Positions 28,767 through 37,224 of a DNA stretch of 64,000 nucleotides are shown one piece after another. Position 1 is the first letter of the stretch. Every line of letters starts with the position of its first letter. The stretch is taken from the NCBI GenBank assembly GCA_963771595.1, contig CAVYUC010000008.1, forward strand, positions 186,001-250,000. The letters run 5' to 3'. The notes beneath the pieces were generated by a model that saw only the letters and a program-made list of their open reading frames with translations, was not told where the DNA came from and searched no databases. Source of the DNA: CAVYUC01 sp963771595 (GTDB lineage: Bacteria > Bacteroidota > Bacteroidia > Bacteroidales > Prolixibacteraceae). Made by a program: the position numbers and the translations under genes.

Positions 28767-30140
28767 TTGGAGAAGCAAATTTCAATAAAAGATTTGGTTG
28801 GATTTATCCTGGAACTGGAGAACAGATTTGATCTTCTTCATTATGAAATTAATGGCGTAAAAGTATGGCAATATCAGCGGCACCGTATATTTCTTACACT
28901 TGCCAGAGAGGTGGGTTTGTATACGCAGGCACATACAAAAAAAAATAATTTACGTGAATTACTGAAAGCAGCTCCATCCTTGTTTTACTATTCATTATTT
29001 TCCAATCCGTTATCGGGAAATTATCAAAAAGATATCCTTGTTTTCAGTGCCGGCCGAAAAGTAAAAGCGGATGAAAAATTCATCGATATCTATTCCGAAT
29101 TCCTTGTAAAGGATTTGCCTGAAGATTCCTGGGAAATTATTGAAGAACTCTATTTAAACAGGCATCTTCCAACAGATAAAAAAAACCGAAGGCACCAGGA
29201 TTATCAGCAGGTAAGAACCACAATCAAAAGTAAACTGACTTCATTTAAATTTTCTGAAAAACAGGAGGCTTTTATCCATGAAATTGAGCAGGAAATAAAA
29301 AACAGATTACATGCTGAAATCGATTTGAAGGGATTGCTTCTAAACGGCTATCTTACTTTTAAATATGATTTTGAATTTTACGATAAACTGATAAAAAAGA
29401 GAAAGCCAAAAAAGATTTACCTGGTTTGCTCCTATGTGTACAAGCTGGCTTTAATTGCAGCAGCAAAGAAAAATGAGGTGGAAACCATAGAAATCCAGCA
29501 CGGAACCATTGATAACTTTCATTTGGGCTACAGTTTCCCGGGGCACCGTACAATTGATTATTTCCCCGATACAATGTATTTTTTTGGCGAATACTGGAAA
29601 AACTGCATGCGATTTCCCCTAAAAGATGAAAATAAAATCATTTACGGATTTCCATATTTCAGGCAACAGAAAGAAAAATATGCTTCTATCCATAAAAAAA
29701 AGGGAACTATTCTCATTATTTCCCAGGGAACCATTGGAAAAAAACTCAGTAGATTTCTTTGGAAAAGCCGTGAGTTTCTGAAAGATTATCAAATCACCTA
29801 CAAACTTCACCCAGGTGAATACGACCGCTGGAAAACTGATTATCCTGATTTGATAAAACTTTCAGAACTGGATAATGTAACGGTTATCGATAATAATAAG
29901 ACCAGTTTATATACATTTCTGGCGGAATCGGAATATGTCATAGGGGTTTATTCCACTGCAGTTTACGAAGCGTTGTCTTTTGACTGTAAAGTAATGTGTG
30001 TAAACTTACCCGGGATTGAATACCTGGAGGATCTCATTCAAAAAGGATTTGTAAAGCTGGTTTTGACACCGGAAGATATTTCAAAATTCCTGCAATCGGG
30101 AGATTTTAAAAAGTTCGATTCAACGCTGTTCTTTGCCTGA
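28767..30140 (+). CDS. Probable GT-B glycosyltransferase, candidate legionaminyltransferase
   Basis: 457 residues; not assignable to a named CAZy family by eye. The C-terminal half looks like a GT-B/CDP-glycerol-transferase-like fold: VETIEIQHGTIDNFHLGYSF, IYGFPYFRQQ, ILIISQGTIGKKL, ITYKLHPGEYDRWK and VIGVYSTAVYEALSF, where HP and S/T-A-x-x-E are typical nucleotide contacts in such enzymes. Coming 22 nt after the CMP-transferase gene, it may use CMP-legionaminate. No ATG exists at the N-terminus; the frame opens at TTG 28767 just after an in-frame TAA. Given the frameshifts nearby, a truncated N-terminus is possible. Confidence 0.65.
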   Translation: MEKQISIKDLVGFILELENRFDLLHYEINGVKVWQYQRHRIFLTLAREVGLYTQAHTKKNNLRELLKAAPSLFYYSLFSNPLSGNYQKDILVFSAGRKVKADEKFIDIYSEFLVKDLPEDSWEIIEELYLNRHLPTDKKNRRHQDYQQVRTTIKSKLTSFKFSEKQEAFIHEIEQEIKNRLHAEIDLKGLLLNGYLTFKYDFEFYDKLIKKRKPKKIYLVCSYVYKLALIAAAKKNEVETIEIQHGTIDNFHLGYSFPGHRTIDYFPDTMYFFGEYWKNCMRFPLKDENKIIYGFPYFRQQKEKYASIHKKKGTILIISQGTIGKKLSRFLWKSREFLKDYQITYKLHPGEYDRWKTDYPDLIKLSELDNVTVIDNNKTSLYTFLAESEYVIGVYSTAVYEALSFDCKVMCVNLPGIEYLEDLIQKGFVKLVLTPEDISKFLQSGDFKKFDSTLFFA

Positions 30141-30142
30141 AA

Positions 30143-30781
30143 CTACTTTATTGATTCAACAAAGCGTTCCGGTTGATTAAACAAACTGATATTTTCCTTT
30201 AGTTTTTCCCTGCTCCAGTTCCACCATTCAATCCTACGGAGTTGGTTAACTGTTACTTCATCGAACCGGAATTTCTGATGCCGGGCAGGCGTTCCGGTTA
30301 CAATACTGTAAGGTTCAACATCTTTATTTACAAACGAATTAGCACCGACAATGGCTCCGTCCCCAACCTTTACACCTGCAAGAATTATAGCATTGGCACC
30401 AATCCAGACATCATTGCCGATTACACATTTGGGTGCTGTTGCAGCAATTTCACGTTTGGTCTCCTTTACAAAACCATACTTTTTATCATATGCAAACGGA
30501 TGCGTCGATACCCAATCCATTGGATGGCCAGCCAGTCCGATTTTACAACCATAGGCTACTGAACAAAAACTGCCTATGCTTTCAACACTTTTGTCAATTA
30601 AACAATATTTATTAATAAAGGTGTATTTTCCAATCTTTTGTGCGTAAACATGTGATCCACATTCAATGGTTACATGCTTGCCCAGATGAATGTTACGTCC
30701 CAATTCAGCAGCTTTCAGAGTACAACTTGGATTCAAAATTTTTAAAACCAATTTCCAGATAAAATGTAAAAGTCTGTCCAT
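30143..30781 (-). CDS. CatB/XAT-like hexapeptide-repeat acetyltransferase
   Basis: 212-residue trimeric left-handed beta-helix acetyltransferase, most like the xenobiotic/virginiamycin acetyltransferase branch that also decorates surface sugars. Hexapeptide repeats run through GRNIHLGKHVTIECGSHVY, FINKYCLIDKS, VIGNDVWIGANAIILAGVKV and GDGAIVGANSFV, with GTPARHQKFRF near the end. The His in AGHPMDWVSTHPFAYD is the likely catalytic residue. It is on the opposite strand, ending 2 nt from the glycosyltransferase stop, so it is a separate unit, probably O-acetylating the surface glycan. Confidence 0.85.
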   Translation of the reverse strand: MDRLLHFIWKLVLKILNPSCTLKAAELGRNIHLGKHVTIECGSHVYAQKIGKYTFINKYCLIDKSVESIGSFCSVAYGCKIGLAGHPMDWVSTHPFAYDKKYGFVKETKREIAATAPKCVIGNDVWIGANAIILAGVKVGDGAIVGANSFVNKDVEPYSIVTGTPARHQKFRFDEVTVNQLRRIEWWNWSREKLKENISLFNQPERFVESIK

Positions 30782-31004
30782 ATTTTTTAGATTTGGTTTC
30801 TACAACAGCCGGATTAGCAATAACATCAGACAATGAATAAAGATAAAATTATAATTTTGTTTGCAACAATCATTATCTGTTTTAACTTTTCCAATGGAAA
30901 TACTGATCAAAACATCGCCAAATTAAACTTTCTTTTATGATATCTTTTCTATTTATCGTACTAATTTTGAAATTTTCCGGTTTATACAATAAGCTGATTT
31001 AACT

Positions 31005-32135
31005 ATGCAGACTGTACAATTTGTTGATCTTTACGGGCAATACCTTACCATGAAGGAAGAAATTGATGAAGCCATGCAGGAAGTTATCAAATCCACTCAA
31101 TTTATAAAAAGCGGAAAAGTACTGGATTTTGAGCGAAAACTTTCTGAATATCTTCATATAAATGTTGTTGCCTGCGGGAATGGTACCGATGCCTTGCAGA
31201 TTGTTTTTATGGCATTGGATTTAAAGCCTGGCGACGAAGTAATTACAACTCCCTTTTCATTTATTGCAACGGTTGAGGTACTTGCTTTAATGGGATTAAA
31301 ACCTGTTTTTGTAGATGTATGCCCCAACAAATTCAATATCGATTCATCGAAAATAGAAAAGGCAATTACTGAAAAAACAAAGGCCATTTTACCTGTTCAT
31401 CTTTTCGGACAATGTGCCGATTTGGAAACAATGCTTGAACTCTCCAAAAAGTATAATTTATTCCTGATTGAAGATGCCTGCCAGGCTTTTGGTACTGACT
31501 TTATTTTTAAGGATGGTACCAGGAAAAAAGCAGGTACTGTTGGAGATGTTGGCTGCAATTCCTTTTTCCCTTCAAAAAGTTTAGGTGCATTTGGCGATGG
31601 TGGTGCAGTTTTTATGGGCGATGAAAAGCTGGCAAAAAGCATCCGTTCCATTGCGAATCATGGAATGAAGGAGAAATATCAATACGAAAGAATTGGCGTA
31701 AATTCGCGTTTGGACAGTTTACAGGCCGCCATCCTCGAAGTCAAGTTAAAATATTTCGATAAGCATATTAAGGCGCGTCAGGAAGCCGCACGCTATTACG
31801 ATGAACACCTTGCTGAAATGGAGGAGTTACAAATTCCTGCAAGAGCGGGTTACAGCACGCATACTTTTCATCAGTATACAATAAAGACCGGAAAACGGAA
31901 TGAACTTCAGCGTTTTCTGAAATCAAAAGAAATACCCTCAATGATTTATTACCCCAAACCCATTCATCTGCAGGAAGGGTATCAATTTCTGGGACACAAA
32001 AAAGGAGATTTCCCACATGCCGAAATGCTGTCGGAAAATGTATTATCACTGCCAATGCATACTGAATTAACGGAAGAACAATTGAAATATATAATAACTT
32101 CAATTAAATATTTTTTCTCAATTAATAACAAATGA
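31005..32135 (+). CDS. wbpE: WbpE/PorR-type PLP aminotransferase
   Basis: DegT/DnrJ/EryC1-family transaminase of 376 residues that aminates C3 of a 3-keto UDP-sugar uronate. Motifs: CGNGTDALQIVFMAL, GDEVITTPFSFIATVEV, LIEDACQAFGTDF, and NSFFPSKSLGAFGDGGAVF with the PLP Lys in PSKSLG. VNSRLDSLQAAIL follows. The WbpD and WbpB homologues come directly after it (ATGA overlap with wbpD), so the set makes UDP-2,3-diacetamido-2,3-dideoxy-glucuronate-type sugars. The homologue in P. gingivalis is PorR, needed for T9SS cargo anchoring. A WbpA dehydrogenase and WbpI epimerase are not adjacent. Confidence 0.88.
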   Translation: MQTVQFVDLYGQYLTMKEEIDEAMQEVIKSTQFIKSGKVLDFERKLSEYLHINVVACGNGTDALQIVFMALDLKPGDEVITTPFSFIATVEVLALMGLKPVFVDVCPNKFNIDSSKIEKAITEKTKAILPVHLFGQCADLETMLELSKKYNLFLIEDACQAFGTDFIFKDGTRKKAGTVGDVGCNSFFPSKSLGAFGDGGAVFMGDEKLAKSIRSIANHGMKEKYQYERIGVNSRLDSLQAAILEVKLKYFDKHIKARQEAARYYDEHLAEMEELQIPARAGYSTHTFHQYTIKTGKRNELQRFLKSKEIPSMIYYPKPIHLQEGYQFLGHKKGDFPHAEMLSENVLSLPMHTELTEEQLKYIITSIKYFFSINNK

Positions 32136-32696
32136 CCAAATTATTTATTGATCAAACAGCGATAGTTGACGACGGTGCACAAATCGCGAAACGGCACCAA
32201 AATCTGGCATTTCTGTCATGTAATGGGTACAGCCGAAATCGGAAATAACTGTTCATTGGGACAGAATGTTTTTATTGGCAGCAAGGTTAAGTTGGGAAAT
32301 AATGTAAAAGTGCAAAATAATGTCTCCGTTTATGAAGGAGTGGTTTGCGAAGATGACGTTTTCCTGGGGCCGTCGATGGTATTTACCAATGTTCTGAATC
32401 CGCGCAGTACGGTTTCCCGCAAAAACGAATTTAAGCGGACACTTGTAAAAAAAGGAGCTTCAATCGGAGCCAATGCAACTATAATCTGTGGGGTTACACT
32501 TGGAGAATATTGTTTAATTGGCGCCGGGGCAGTAGTTTCAAAAGATGTAAAACCTTTTGCATTAATGGTTGGCGTTCCTGCAAAACAAACCGGCTGGGTG
32601 AGCCGTTCGGGTGCTGTTCTCGGAAAAGATTTGATTTGCCCGGAAACAGGTGAAAAATACAGTTTAGCTGATGGATATTTAAAGATTACGGAATGA
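32132..32696 (+). pseudogene. wbpD: WbpD-type sugar 3-N-acetyltransferase, interrupted by one frameshift near the start
   Basis: Hexapeptide acetyltransferase that acetylates the C3 amino group made by WbpE. The ATG at 32132 overlaps the wbpE stop and gives MTKLFIDQTAIVDDGAQI, but the frame then reads AKRHQN instead of NGTKIWHF. Removing one A from the AAA at 32189-32191 gives AQIANGTKIWHFCHVMGTAEIG and an intact protein of about 187 residues (span 565 = 3x188+1). Hexapeptide motifs IGNNCSLGQNVFIGSKVKLG, GVTLGEYCLIGAGAV and VGVPAKQTGWV are all present. As written, only a TTG-start form lacking the first residues could be made. Confidence 0.86.
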
Positions 32697-33625
32697 AACG
32701 ATTTGCATTGATAGGAGCTGCAGGTTACGTGGCCGAGCGCCACATGAGGGCCATTAAGGAAACAGGAAACCAACTGGTTTGTGCTTCCGATCATTTCGAT
32801 GTGATGGGAAGAATTGACAGCTATTTTCCCGAGGCCGAATTTTTCCTGGAATTCGAAAATCTGGATAAATATATGGATGATTTGCGACGGGAAGGAAACC
32901 CAATCGATTATGTAAGCATCTGTACACCAAATTATTTACACCCCTCACATATTCGGTTTGCACTGCGAAATGGTGCCAATGCCATTTGCGAAAAACCAAT
33001 GGTTATTTTTCCGGAAGATATGCACATCATTACGGATATCGAAGCCGAAACCGGAAAACGGGTAAACACAGTCCTTCAACTTCGCCATCATCCCGAGTTG
33101 GTTAAACTGAAACAAAAAATAGAAAATGAGGATGATAAAACTTACGAAATCGATTTAAGTTATGTGACCACACGCGGCAACTGGTATTTGAAAAGCTGGA
33201 AAGGCGATGTCCGGAAATCAGGCGGAGTGGCCACAAATATTGGAATTCATCTTTTTGATTTAATAACCTGGATATTCGGAGGTGTAAAGGAAAACATCGT
33301 TCACCTGTACGAACCAAATAAGGCCGCCGGTTATCTGCAATTGCAAAAAGCAAGGGTCCGTTGGTTTTTGAGCCTCGATTATCACGATTTGCCAAAAGCA
33401 GCAGTTGAAAAAGGAATGCGGACTTTTCGTTCAATTACCGTCAACGGAAAGGAAATTGAATTCAGCGGGGGTTTTAACGATTTGCATACAGTGACTTACC
33501 GGAATATTCTGGAAGGAAATGGTTTTGGAATTGAAGATGCCCGCGAAAGCATCGAACTTACTGATGTCATACGAAATACAAAACCGGTTGGGTTAAGGGG
33601 TGAATATCATCCTTTTCTGAAATAA
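32693..33625 (+). CDS. wbpB: WbpB-type Gfo/Idh/MocA sugar 3-dehydrogenase
   Basis: NAD-dependent oxidoreductase of 310 residues that oxidises C3 of UDP-GlcNAc uronate, feeding WbpE. The N-terminal Rossmann motif is IGAAGYVAERHMRAI (WbpB form with A-A-G-Y-V-A instead of the usual GxGxxG), with VSICTPNYLHPSHI and ICEKPM, whose Lys is catalytic. GNWYLKSWKGDVRKSGGVA and NIGIHLFDLITW lie in the C-terminal domain. The start overlaps the wbpD stop. The gene converges with the GT4 gene, 9 nt apart. Confidence 0.88.
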   Translation: MKRFALIGAAGYVAERHMRAIKETGNQLVCASDHFDVMGRIDSYFPEAEFFLEFENLDKYMDDLRREGNPIDYVSICTPNYLHPSHIRFALRNGANAICEKPMVIFPEDMHIITDIEAETGKRVNTVLQLRHHPELVKLKQKIENEDDKTYEIDLSYVTTRGNWYLKSWKGDVRKSGGVATNIGIHLFDLITWIFGGVKENIVHLYEPNKAAGYLQLQKARVRWFLSLDYHDLPKAAVEKGMRTFRSITVNGKEIEFSGGFNDLHTVTYRNILEGNGFGIEDARESIELTDVIRNTKPVGLRGEYHPFLK

Positions 33626-33634
33626 TAACCGGTA

Positions 33635-34921
33635 TTAACCGACGAGTTCCATAAATTTTTTGGACAAATTCTTTCTCGAGAATTGTTCCAGTGAACCCGA
33701 TTCAATTTGAAGGTCATTCTTTTGATATTTCCCGAAAAAGCTTCTCACCGAATCTTTTATTCCGGCCACATCTTCGAAATTATGCGCAACACCGGATTGG
33801 GTTTCCCTGATAATTTTAGCAAAATCCGCAGAAGTTGGTCCAATGGCTAAAACCGGACGCTTAACGGCAAGGTATTCAAACATTTTACCAGGCAGGATAC
33901 CTTGTGCATTTTTGGCATCATTTATTGGAAGCAGCAGCACCTGTGATTTACTTAATGCCAGTATTCCTTTGCTATGAGGTAAATAGGAAACCAGTTTTAA
34001 ATTTTCAGACAATCCATTTTTCTGAACATCCCGGATAACCGACTCATCGGTCTGTCCGATAAGCTGAATTTGAAGTAATTTTCTGAAGTTATCATTTTCA
34101 GTGGCCAGCTCTGACAATGCCTTCCACAGTCCGGCCGGATTCCGATCTTTGTTAAAGGCTCCAAGATGTGTTATGGTAAATAATTCATCCCGTTCATTGA
34201 CTTCAAATTGAAAATCTTCGGGGTCATAGCCGTTGTAAACAACACTGACCTTTCGCCCGCTGATTTCTTCAAAATCCTTTTGCCACGATGGACTAACCGT
34301 TACCACGTGATCCGCCTTTTGCAGCACTTTCCGTTCAAGCATTTTATGCCTTCTATCAGCCCACCTGGTGAGACGCAGTTTTTCGTAAAAATCAATGTTG
34401 GTCCACGGATCGCGAAAGTCGGCAATCCAGGGAATGTCAAATCTCTTTTTCAATCCCAAAGCAATGAGATGCATACTGTGTGGCGGACCGGTGGAAATGA
34501 TTAAATCTACCGGATTTTCTTTCAGGTACCCCGAAAGAAATTTTACAGACGGTTTTATCCAGAATTTACGGGGATCAGGAATCAGAAAATTCCCACGGAT
34601 AAATACAGATAATTTACTTTTCCAGCTTCCCGATGATGCTTCTGAAATATATCCGGCTTTAAATTTCTCCGTTTTCCTTGCACCGGTTAATTTACGGTAA
34701 ACGTTGTAGGGTTCCCAGATGGGTGTTTTAATTTCCTCCACCGCAGGATGAATTTCCGTAAGCAGGCTTTCATCGTTTACCGAAGAATCGGGGTTTGAAG
34801 GCGTATATACAAGCGGTTTCCAATCCAGCCCCGGCAGGTATTTCGTCATCTTCAACCAGCGCATAACACCGCCGCCGCCGCTGGGAGGCCAGTAGTAAGT
34901 TATTATCAGGACCTTCTTCAT
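33635..34921 (-). CDS. GT4-type glycosyltransferase
   Basis: GT-B fold glycosyltransferase of 428 residues. Start MKKVLIITYYWPPSGGGGVMRWLKMTKYL, then LIISTGPPHSMHLIALGL, DFRDPWTNID, HVVTVSPSWQKDF and VVYNGYDPEDF. The donor site follows: ITHLGAFNKDRNPAGLWKAL, QLIGQTDESV, LPHSKGILALSKSQVLLLPI and ILPGKMFEYLAVKRPVLAIG with the Glu of GKxFEYL. The acceptor is unknown. It lies at the edge of the polysaccharide region on the strand opposite to the Wbp genes and is preceded by a terminator. Confidence 0.86.
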   Translation of the reverse strand: MKKVLIITYYWPPSGGGGVMRWLKMTKYLPGLDWKPLVYTPSNPDSSVNDESLLTEIHPAVEEIKTPIWEPYNVYRKLTGARKTEKFKAGYISEASSGSWKSKLSVFIRGNFLIPDPRKFWIKPSVKFLSGYLKENPVDLIISTGPPHSMHLIALGLKKRFDIPWIADFRDPWTNIDFYEKLRLTRWADRRHKMLERKVLQKADHVVTVSPSWQKDFEEISGRKVSVVYNGYDPEDFQFEVNERDELFTITHLGAFNKDRNPAGLWKALSELATENDNFRKLLQIQLIGQTDESVIRDVQKNGLSENLKLVSYLPHSKGILALSKSQVLLLPINDAKNAQGILPGKMFEYLAVKRPVLAIGPTSADFAKIIRETQSGVAHNFEDVAGIKDSVRSFFGKYQKNDLQIESGSLEQFSRKNLSKKFMELVG

Positions 34922-34956
34922 TTCTCGCTGATTGGATACGGTAAAAAAATGAAAAA

Positions 34957-35009
34957 CCGCGAAGCAGGAGGAAGAGAAAAAAATAAACTCTTCCTCCCTT
35001 TCCCCGCGG
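34957..35009 (-). terminator. Hairpin terminator after the small antitoxin-like gene
   Basis: A perfect 10-bp inner stem (GGAGGAAGAG and CTCTTCCTCC, 11-nt loop) is enclosed by an outer CCGCG/CGCGG pair with internal loops. On the minus strand it is followed by a T-rich tract (TTTTTCATTTTTTT), fitting termination ahead of the GT4 gene. Confidence 0.7.
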
Positions 35010-35046
35010 AAAAAATATTATTAGCCGAATAAATTCATAAAAAACT

Positions 35047-35277
35047 TTATCCGGAAATTCCTACAGCATTGCGCCTTTCTTCAATTACTTCATCAGAAAA
35101 TGAAGTTTTACAATCTTTCAATAATTCTTGCGTTTCAAGAAACGAGAAATCCTCAAGATTCAAAACTTCTGCATTTTCTTCCTCAAATGAAACAGAAACG
35201 TTAACCGGTTTGGAAAAATTCACAGGTTTGTCAAATTTCAACCGTCCCTTATAATATGTTCCTGTTAAAGTTGGCAT
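35047..35277 (-). CDS. Small protein, possible antitoxin-like (DUF2281/DUF104-type) without a toxin
   Basis: 76 residues. The short N-terminal beta region (MPTLTGTYYKGRLKFDKPVNFSKP) resembles the YxxGxLxLxxPV start of antitoxin-like small proteins, and the C-terminal half is acidic and helical (FSFLETQELLKDC, SDEVIEERRNAVG). Antitoxins of this sort normally sit beside a PIN or RelE toxin, but none is adjacent. It starts 25 nt downstream of the glycyl-tRNA synthetase stop on the same strand and is followed by a terminator, so it may be transcribed as the tail of glyS. The family call is tentative. Confidence 0.5.
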   Translation of the reverse strand: MPTLTGTYYKGRLKFDKPVNFSKPVNVSVSFEEENAEVLNLEDFSFLETQELLKDCKTSFSDEVIEERRNAVGISG

Positions 35278-35302
35278 ATATGAATTTTTTTAAAATATAA
35301 AA

Positions 35303-36838
35303 TTACAATTTTTCAAACAACATTTTCATACTCACCTTTTCTCCGATGATTTTTCCCAATTCGCTGATTTGCACGCGCTCCTGTTCCATACTGTCGCGGT
35401 AGCGGATGGTAACGGTATTGTCTTCCCCGGTCTGATGATCAACTGTTACACAAAACGGAGTTCCAATGGCATCCTGCCTGCGGTAACGTTTCCCGATGGA
35501 ATCCTTTTCATCGTACTGGCAATTGAAATCGAATTTCAATTCATCAATGATTTTCCGTGCTATTTCAGGCAGCCCGTCTTTTTTTACAAGCGGCATAACG
35601 GTAAGTTTAACCGGTGCCAAAACGGGCGGAATTTTTAACACAACCCGTGAATCTTTCTCCAGTTCCTCTTCATGGTATGACGCAGAAATTACCTGCAAAA
35701 ACATCCGGTCGACACCAATGGAGGTTTCAACCACAAAAGGCACATACGATTCATTCAGTTCCGGATCGAAATACCGCATTTTTTTACCGGAATATTTTTC
35801 ATGCTGCGAAAGATCGAAATCAGTGCGGGAGTGAATTCCTTCCACTTCCTTGAATCCAAACGGAAATTTAAATTCCACATCAACCGCGGCATTGGCGTAA
35901 TGGGCCAGTTTTTCATGCTCGTGAAAACGGTAGTTCTCATCCCCAAAACCCAGGGCACGGTGCCAGTTCATACGGGTTTCCTTCCACTTTTCAAACCAGT
36001 CGAGCTCGGTGCCTGGCCGAACAAAAAACTGCATTTCCATCTGTTCAAACTCGCGCATGCGGAAAATAAACTGCCGCGCTACAATTTCGTTACGAAATGC
36101 CTTCCCGATTTGTGCAATACCAAATGGTATTTTCATCCGTCCCGATTTCTGCACATTCAGGTAATTCACAAAAATCCCCTGTGCCGTTTCGGGGCGAAGG
36201 AAGATTTTGGACGCTCCTTCGGCAGTTGAACCCATTTCTGTGGAAAACATCAGGTTGAACTGTCGAACATCCGTCCAGTTGCGCGAGCCGGAGATTGGAC
36301 AAACAATTCCTTCGTCTTCAATAATGTTTTTCAGTTCCGCCAAATCATTATCATTCAATGCTTGTGAAAACCGATTGTGCAGGTCGTCCCATTTTTTCTG
36401 ATTATCCAGAACACGCTGATTGGTTTCCCTGAATTGCTTTTCGTCGAATGCATCGCCAAACCGTTTTTGTGCCTTGGCAACTTCCTTGTTTATTTTTTCT
36501 TCATACTTCGCCAGTTGCTCTTCAATTAAAACATCGGCGCGGTAGCGTTTTTTCGAATCTTTGTTATCGATGAGCGGATCATTAAATGCATCCACATGGC
36601 CGGAAGCTTTCCATATGGTAGGATGCATAAAAATAGCCGAATCAAGCCCGACTACATTTTCGTGCAGCAAAACCATGCTGTCCCACCAGTATTTTTTGAT
36701 GTTATTTTTCAGCTCAACACCATATTGTCCGTAATCGTAAACTGCGCCGAGCCCGTCGTAAATTTCGCTTGACTGAAACACAAAACCATATTCTTTACAG
36801 TGTGCCACCAGCTTTTTAAAAGTATCTTCCTGTGCCAT
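35303..36838 (-). CDS. glyS: Glycyl-tRNA synthetase, homodimeric class II
   Basis: 511-residue alpha2-type glycyl-tRNA synthetase that charges tRNA-Gly in the cytosol. Visible: LVAHCKEYGFVFQSSEIYDGLGAVYDYG at the N-terminus, motif 2 region LRPETAQGIFVNYLNV and FGIAQIGKAFRNEI, the FEQMEMQFFVRPG block, then HSRTDFDLSQHEKYSG and VPFVVETSIGVDRMFL (motif 3). The anticodon-binding domain follows (APVKLTVMPLVKKDG, IGTPFCVTVDHQTGED). Full length; the start is the ATG at 36838. Confidence 0.97.
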   Translation of the reverse strand: MAQEDTFKKLVAHCKEYGFVFQSSEIYDGLGAVYDYGQYGVELKNNIKKYWWDSMVLLHENVVGLDSAIFMHPTIWKASGHVDAFNDPLIDNKDSKKRYRADVLIEEQLAKYEEKINKEVAKAQKRFGDAFDEKQFRETNQRVLDNQKKWDDLHNRFSQALNDNDLAELKNIIEDEGIVCPISGSRNWTDVRQFNLMFSTEMGSTAEGASKIFLRPETAQGIFVNYLNVQKSGRMKIPFGIAQIGKAFRNEIVARQFIFRMREFEQMEMQFFVRPGTELDWFEKWKETRMNWHRALGFGDENYRFHEHEKLAHYANAAVDVEFKFPFGFKEVEGIHSRTDFDLSQHEKYSGKKMRYFDPELNESYVPFVVETSIGVDRMFLQVISASYHEEELEKDSRVVLKIPPVLAPVKLTVMPLVKKDGLPEIARKIIDELKFDFNCQYDEKDSIGKRYRRQDAIGTPFCVTVDHQTGEDNTVTIRYRDSMEQERVQISELGKIIGEKVSMKMLFEKL

Positions 36839-36940
36839 TAATATTATTTTTTCAGAATTGAATGCAAAAATAGGATATAATTGATTGCTTTGAAAGAAAA
36901 GCGTGCAGAAAGGGAAAACGCCGGAGTTAATTACACCATT

Positions 36941-37216
36941 TTAATCCACTTCTTCAAAATCAACATATTCGCCTTCATTTTGGCGGTTTCTGTTTTTGTT
37001 TTGGTTGGTTTCTATGGTTACATCTCCTTCAGGGCGTTTTTGCTGCTGATTCTGTTTTTGCTGATCATGCATTTTTTGCTGCATATTTTTCACACTTTTA
37101 TCAATCAGCAACGGCAGAACATACCTGGCAACCAACCGGATACCAAAATAAATAATCACAATTATAAAAATGGTGCGTAAAAAATTAATAAGGTATAATA
37201 TTATAAACAGATTCAT
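36941..37216 (-). CDS. DUF4834 family small membrane protein
   Basis: 91 residues from ATG 37216 (MNLFIILYLINFLRTIFIIV); a longer frame to 37267 adds a Cys-rich stretch that looks non-native. One N-terminal transmembrane segment (about 5-27) is followed by IYFGIRLVARYVLPLLIDKSVKNMQQKM, then a Gln/Lys-rich acidic tail (EGEYVDFEEVD). This is the recognisable Bacteroidota DUF4834 pattern; no function is known. It directly follows the DUF5723 barrel gene (the two are 8 nt apart) and is likely co-transcribed with it. Confidence 0.75.
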   Translation of the reverse strand: MNLFIILYLINFLRTIFIIVIIYFGIRLVARYVLPLLIDKSVKNMQQKMHDQQKQNQQQKRPEGDVTIETNQNKNRNRQNEGEYVDFEEVD

Positions 37217-37224
37217 TTTAAAAC

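Noticed and set aside
30833..30940. Possible 35-residue peptide (MNKDKIIILFATIIICFNFS) in the gap before wbpE
   Set aside because: Hydrophobic, signal-like, but no ribosome site, no similarity I recognise, and the region is AT-rich enough to give such frames by chance.
36881..37180. Plus-strand 99-residue hydrophobic frame opposite the DUF4834 gene
   Set aside because: It mirrors the DUF4834 membrane and Gln/Lys-rich segments on the other strand; the minus-strand protein matches a known family, this one does not.
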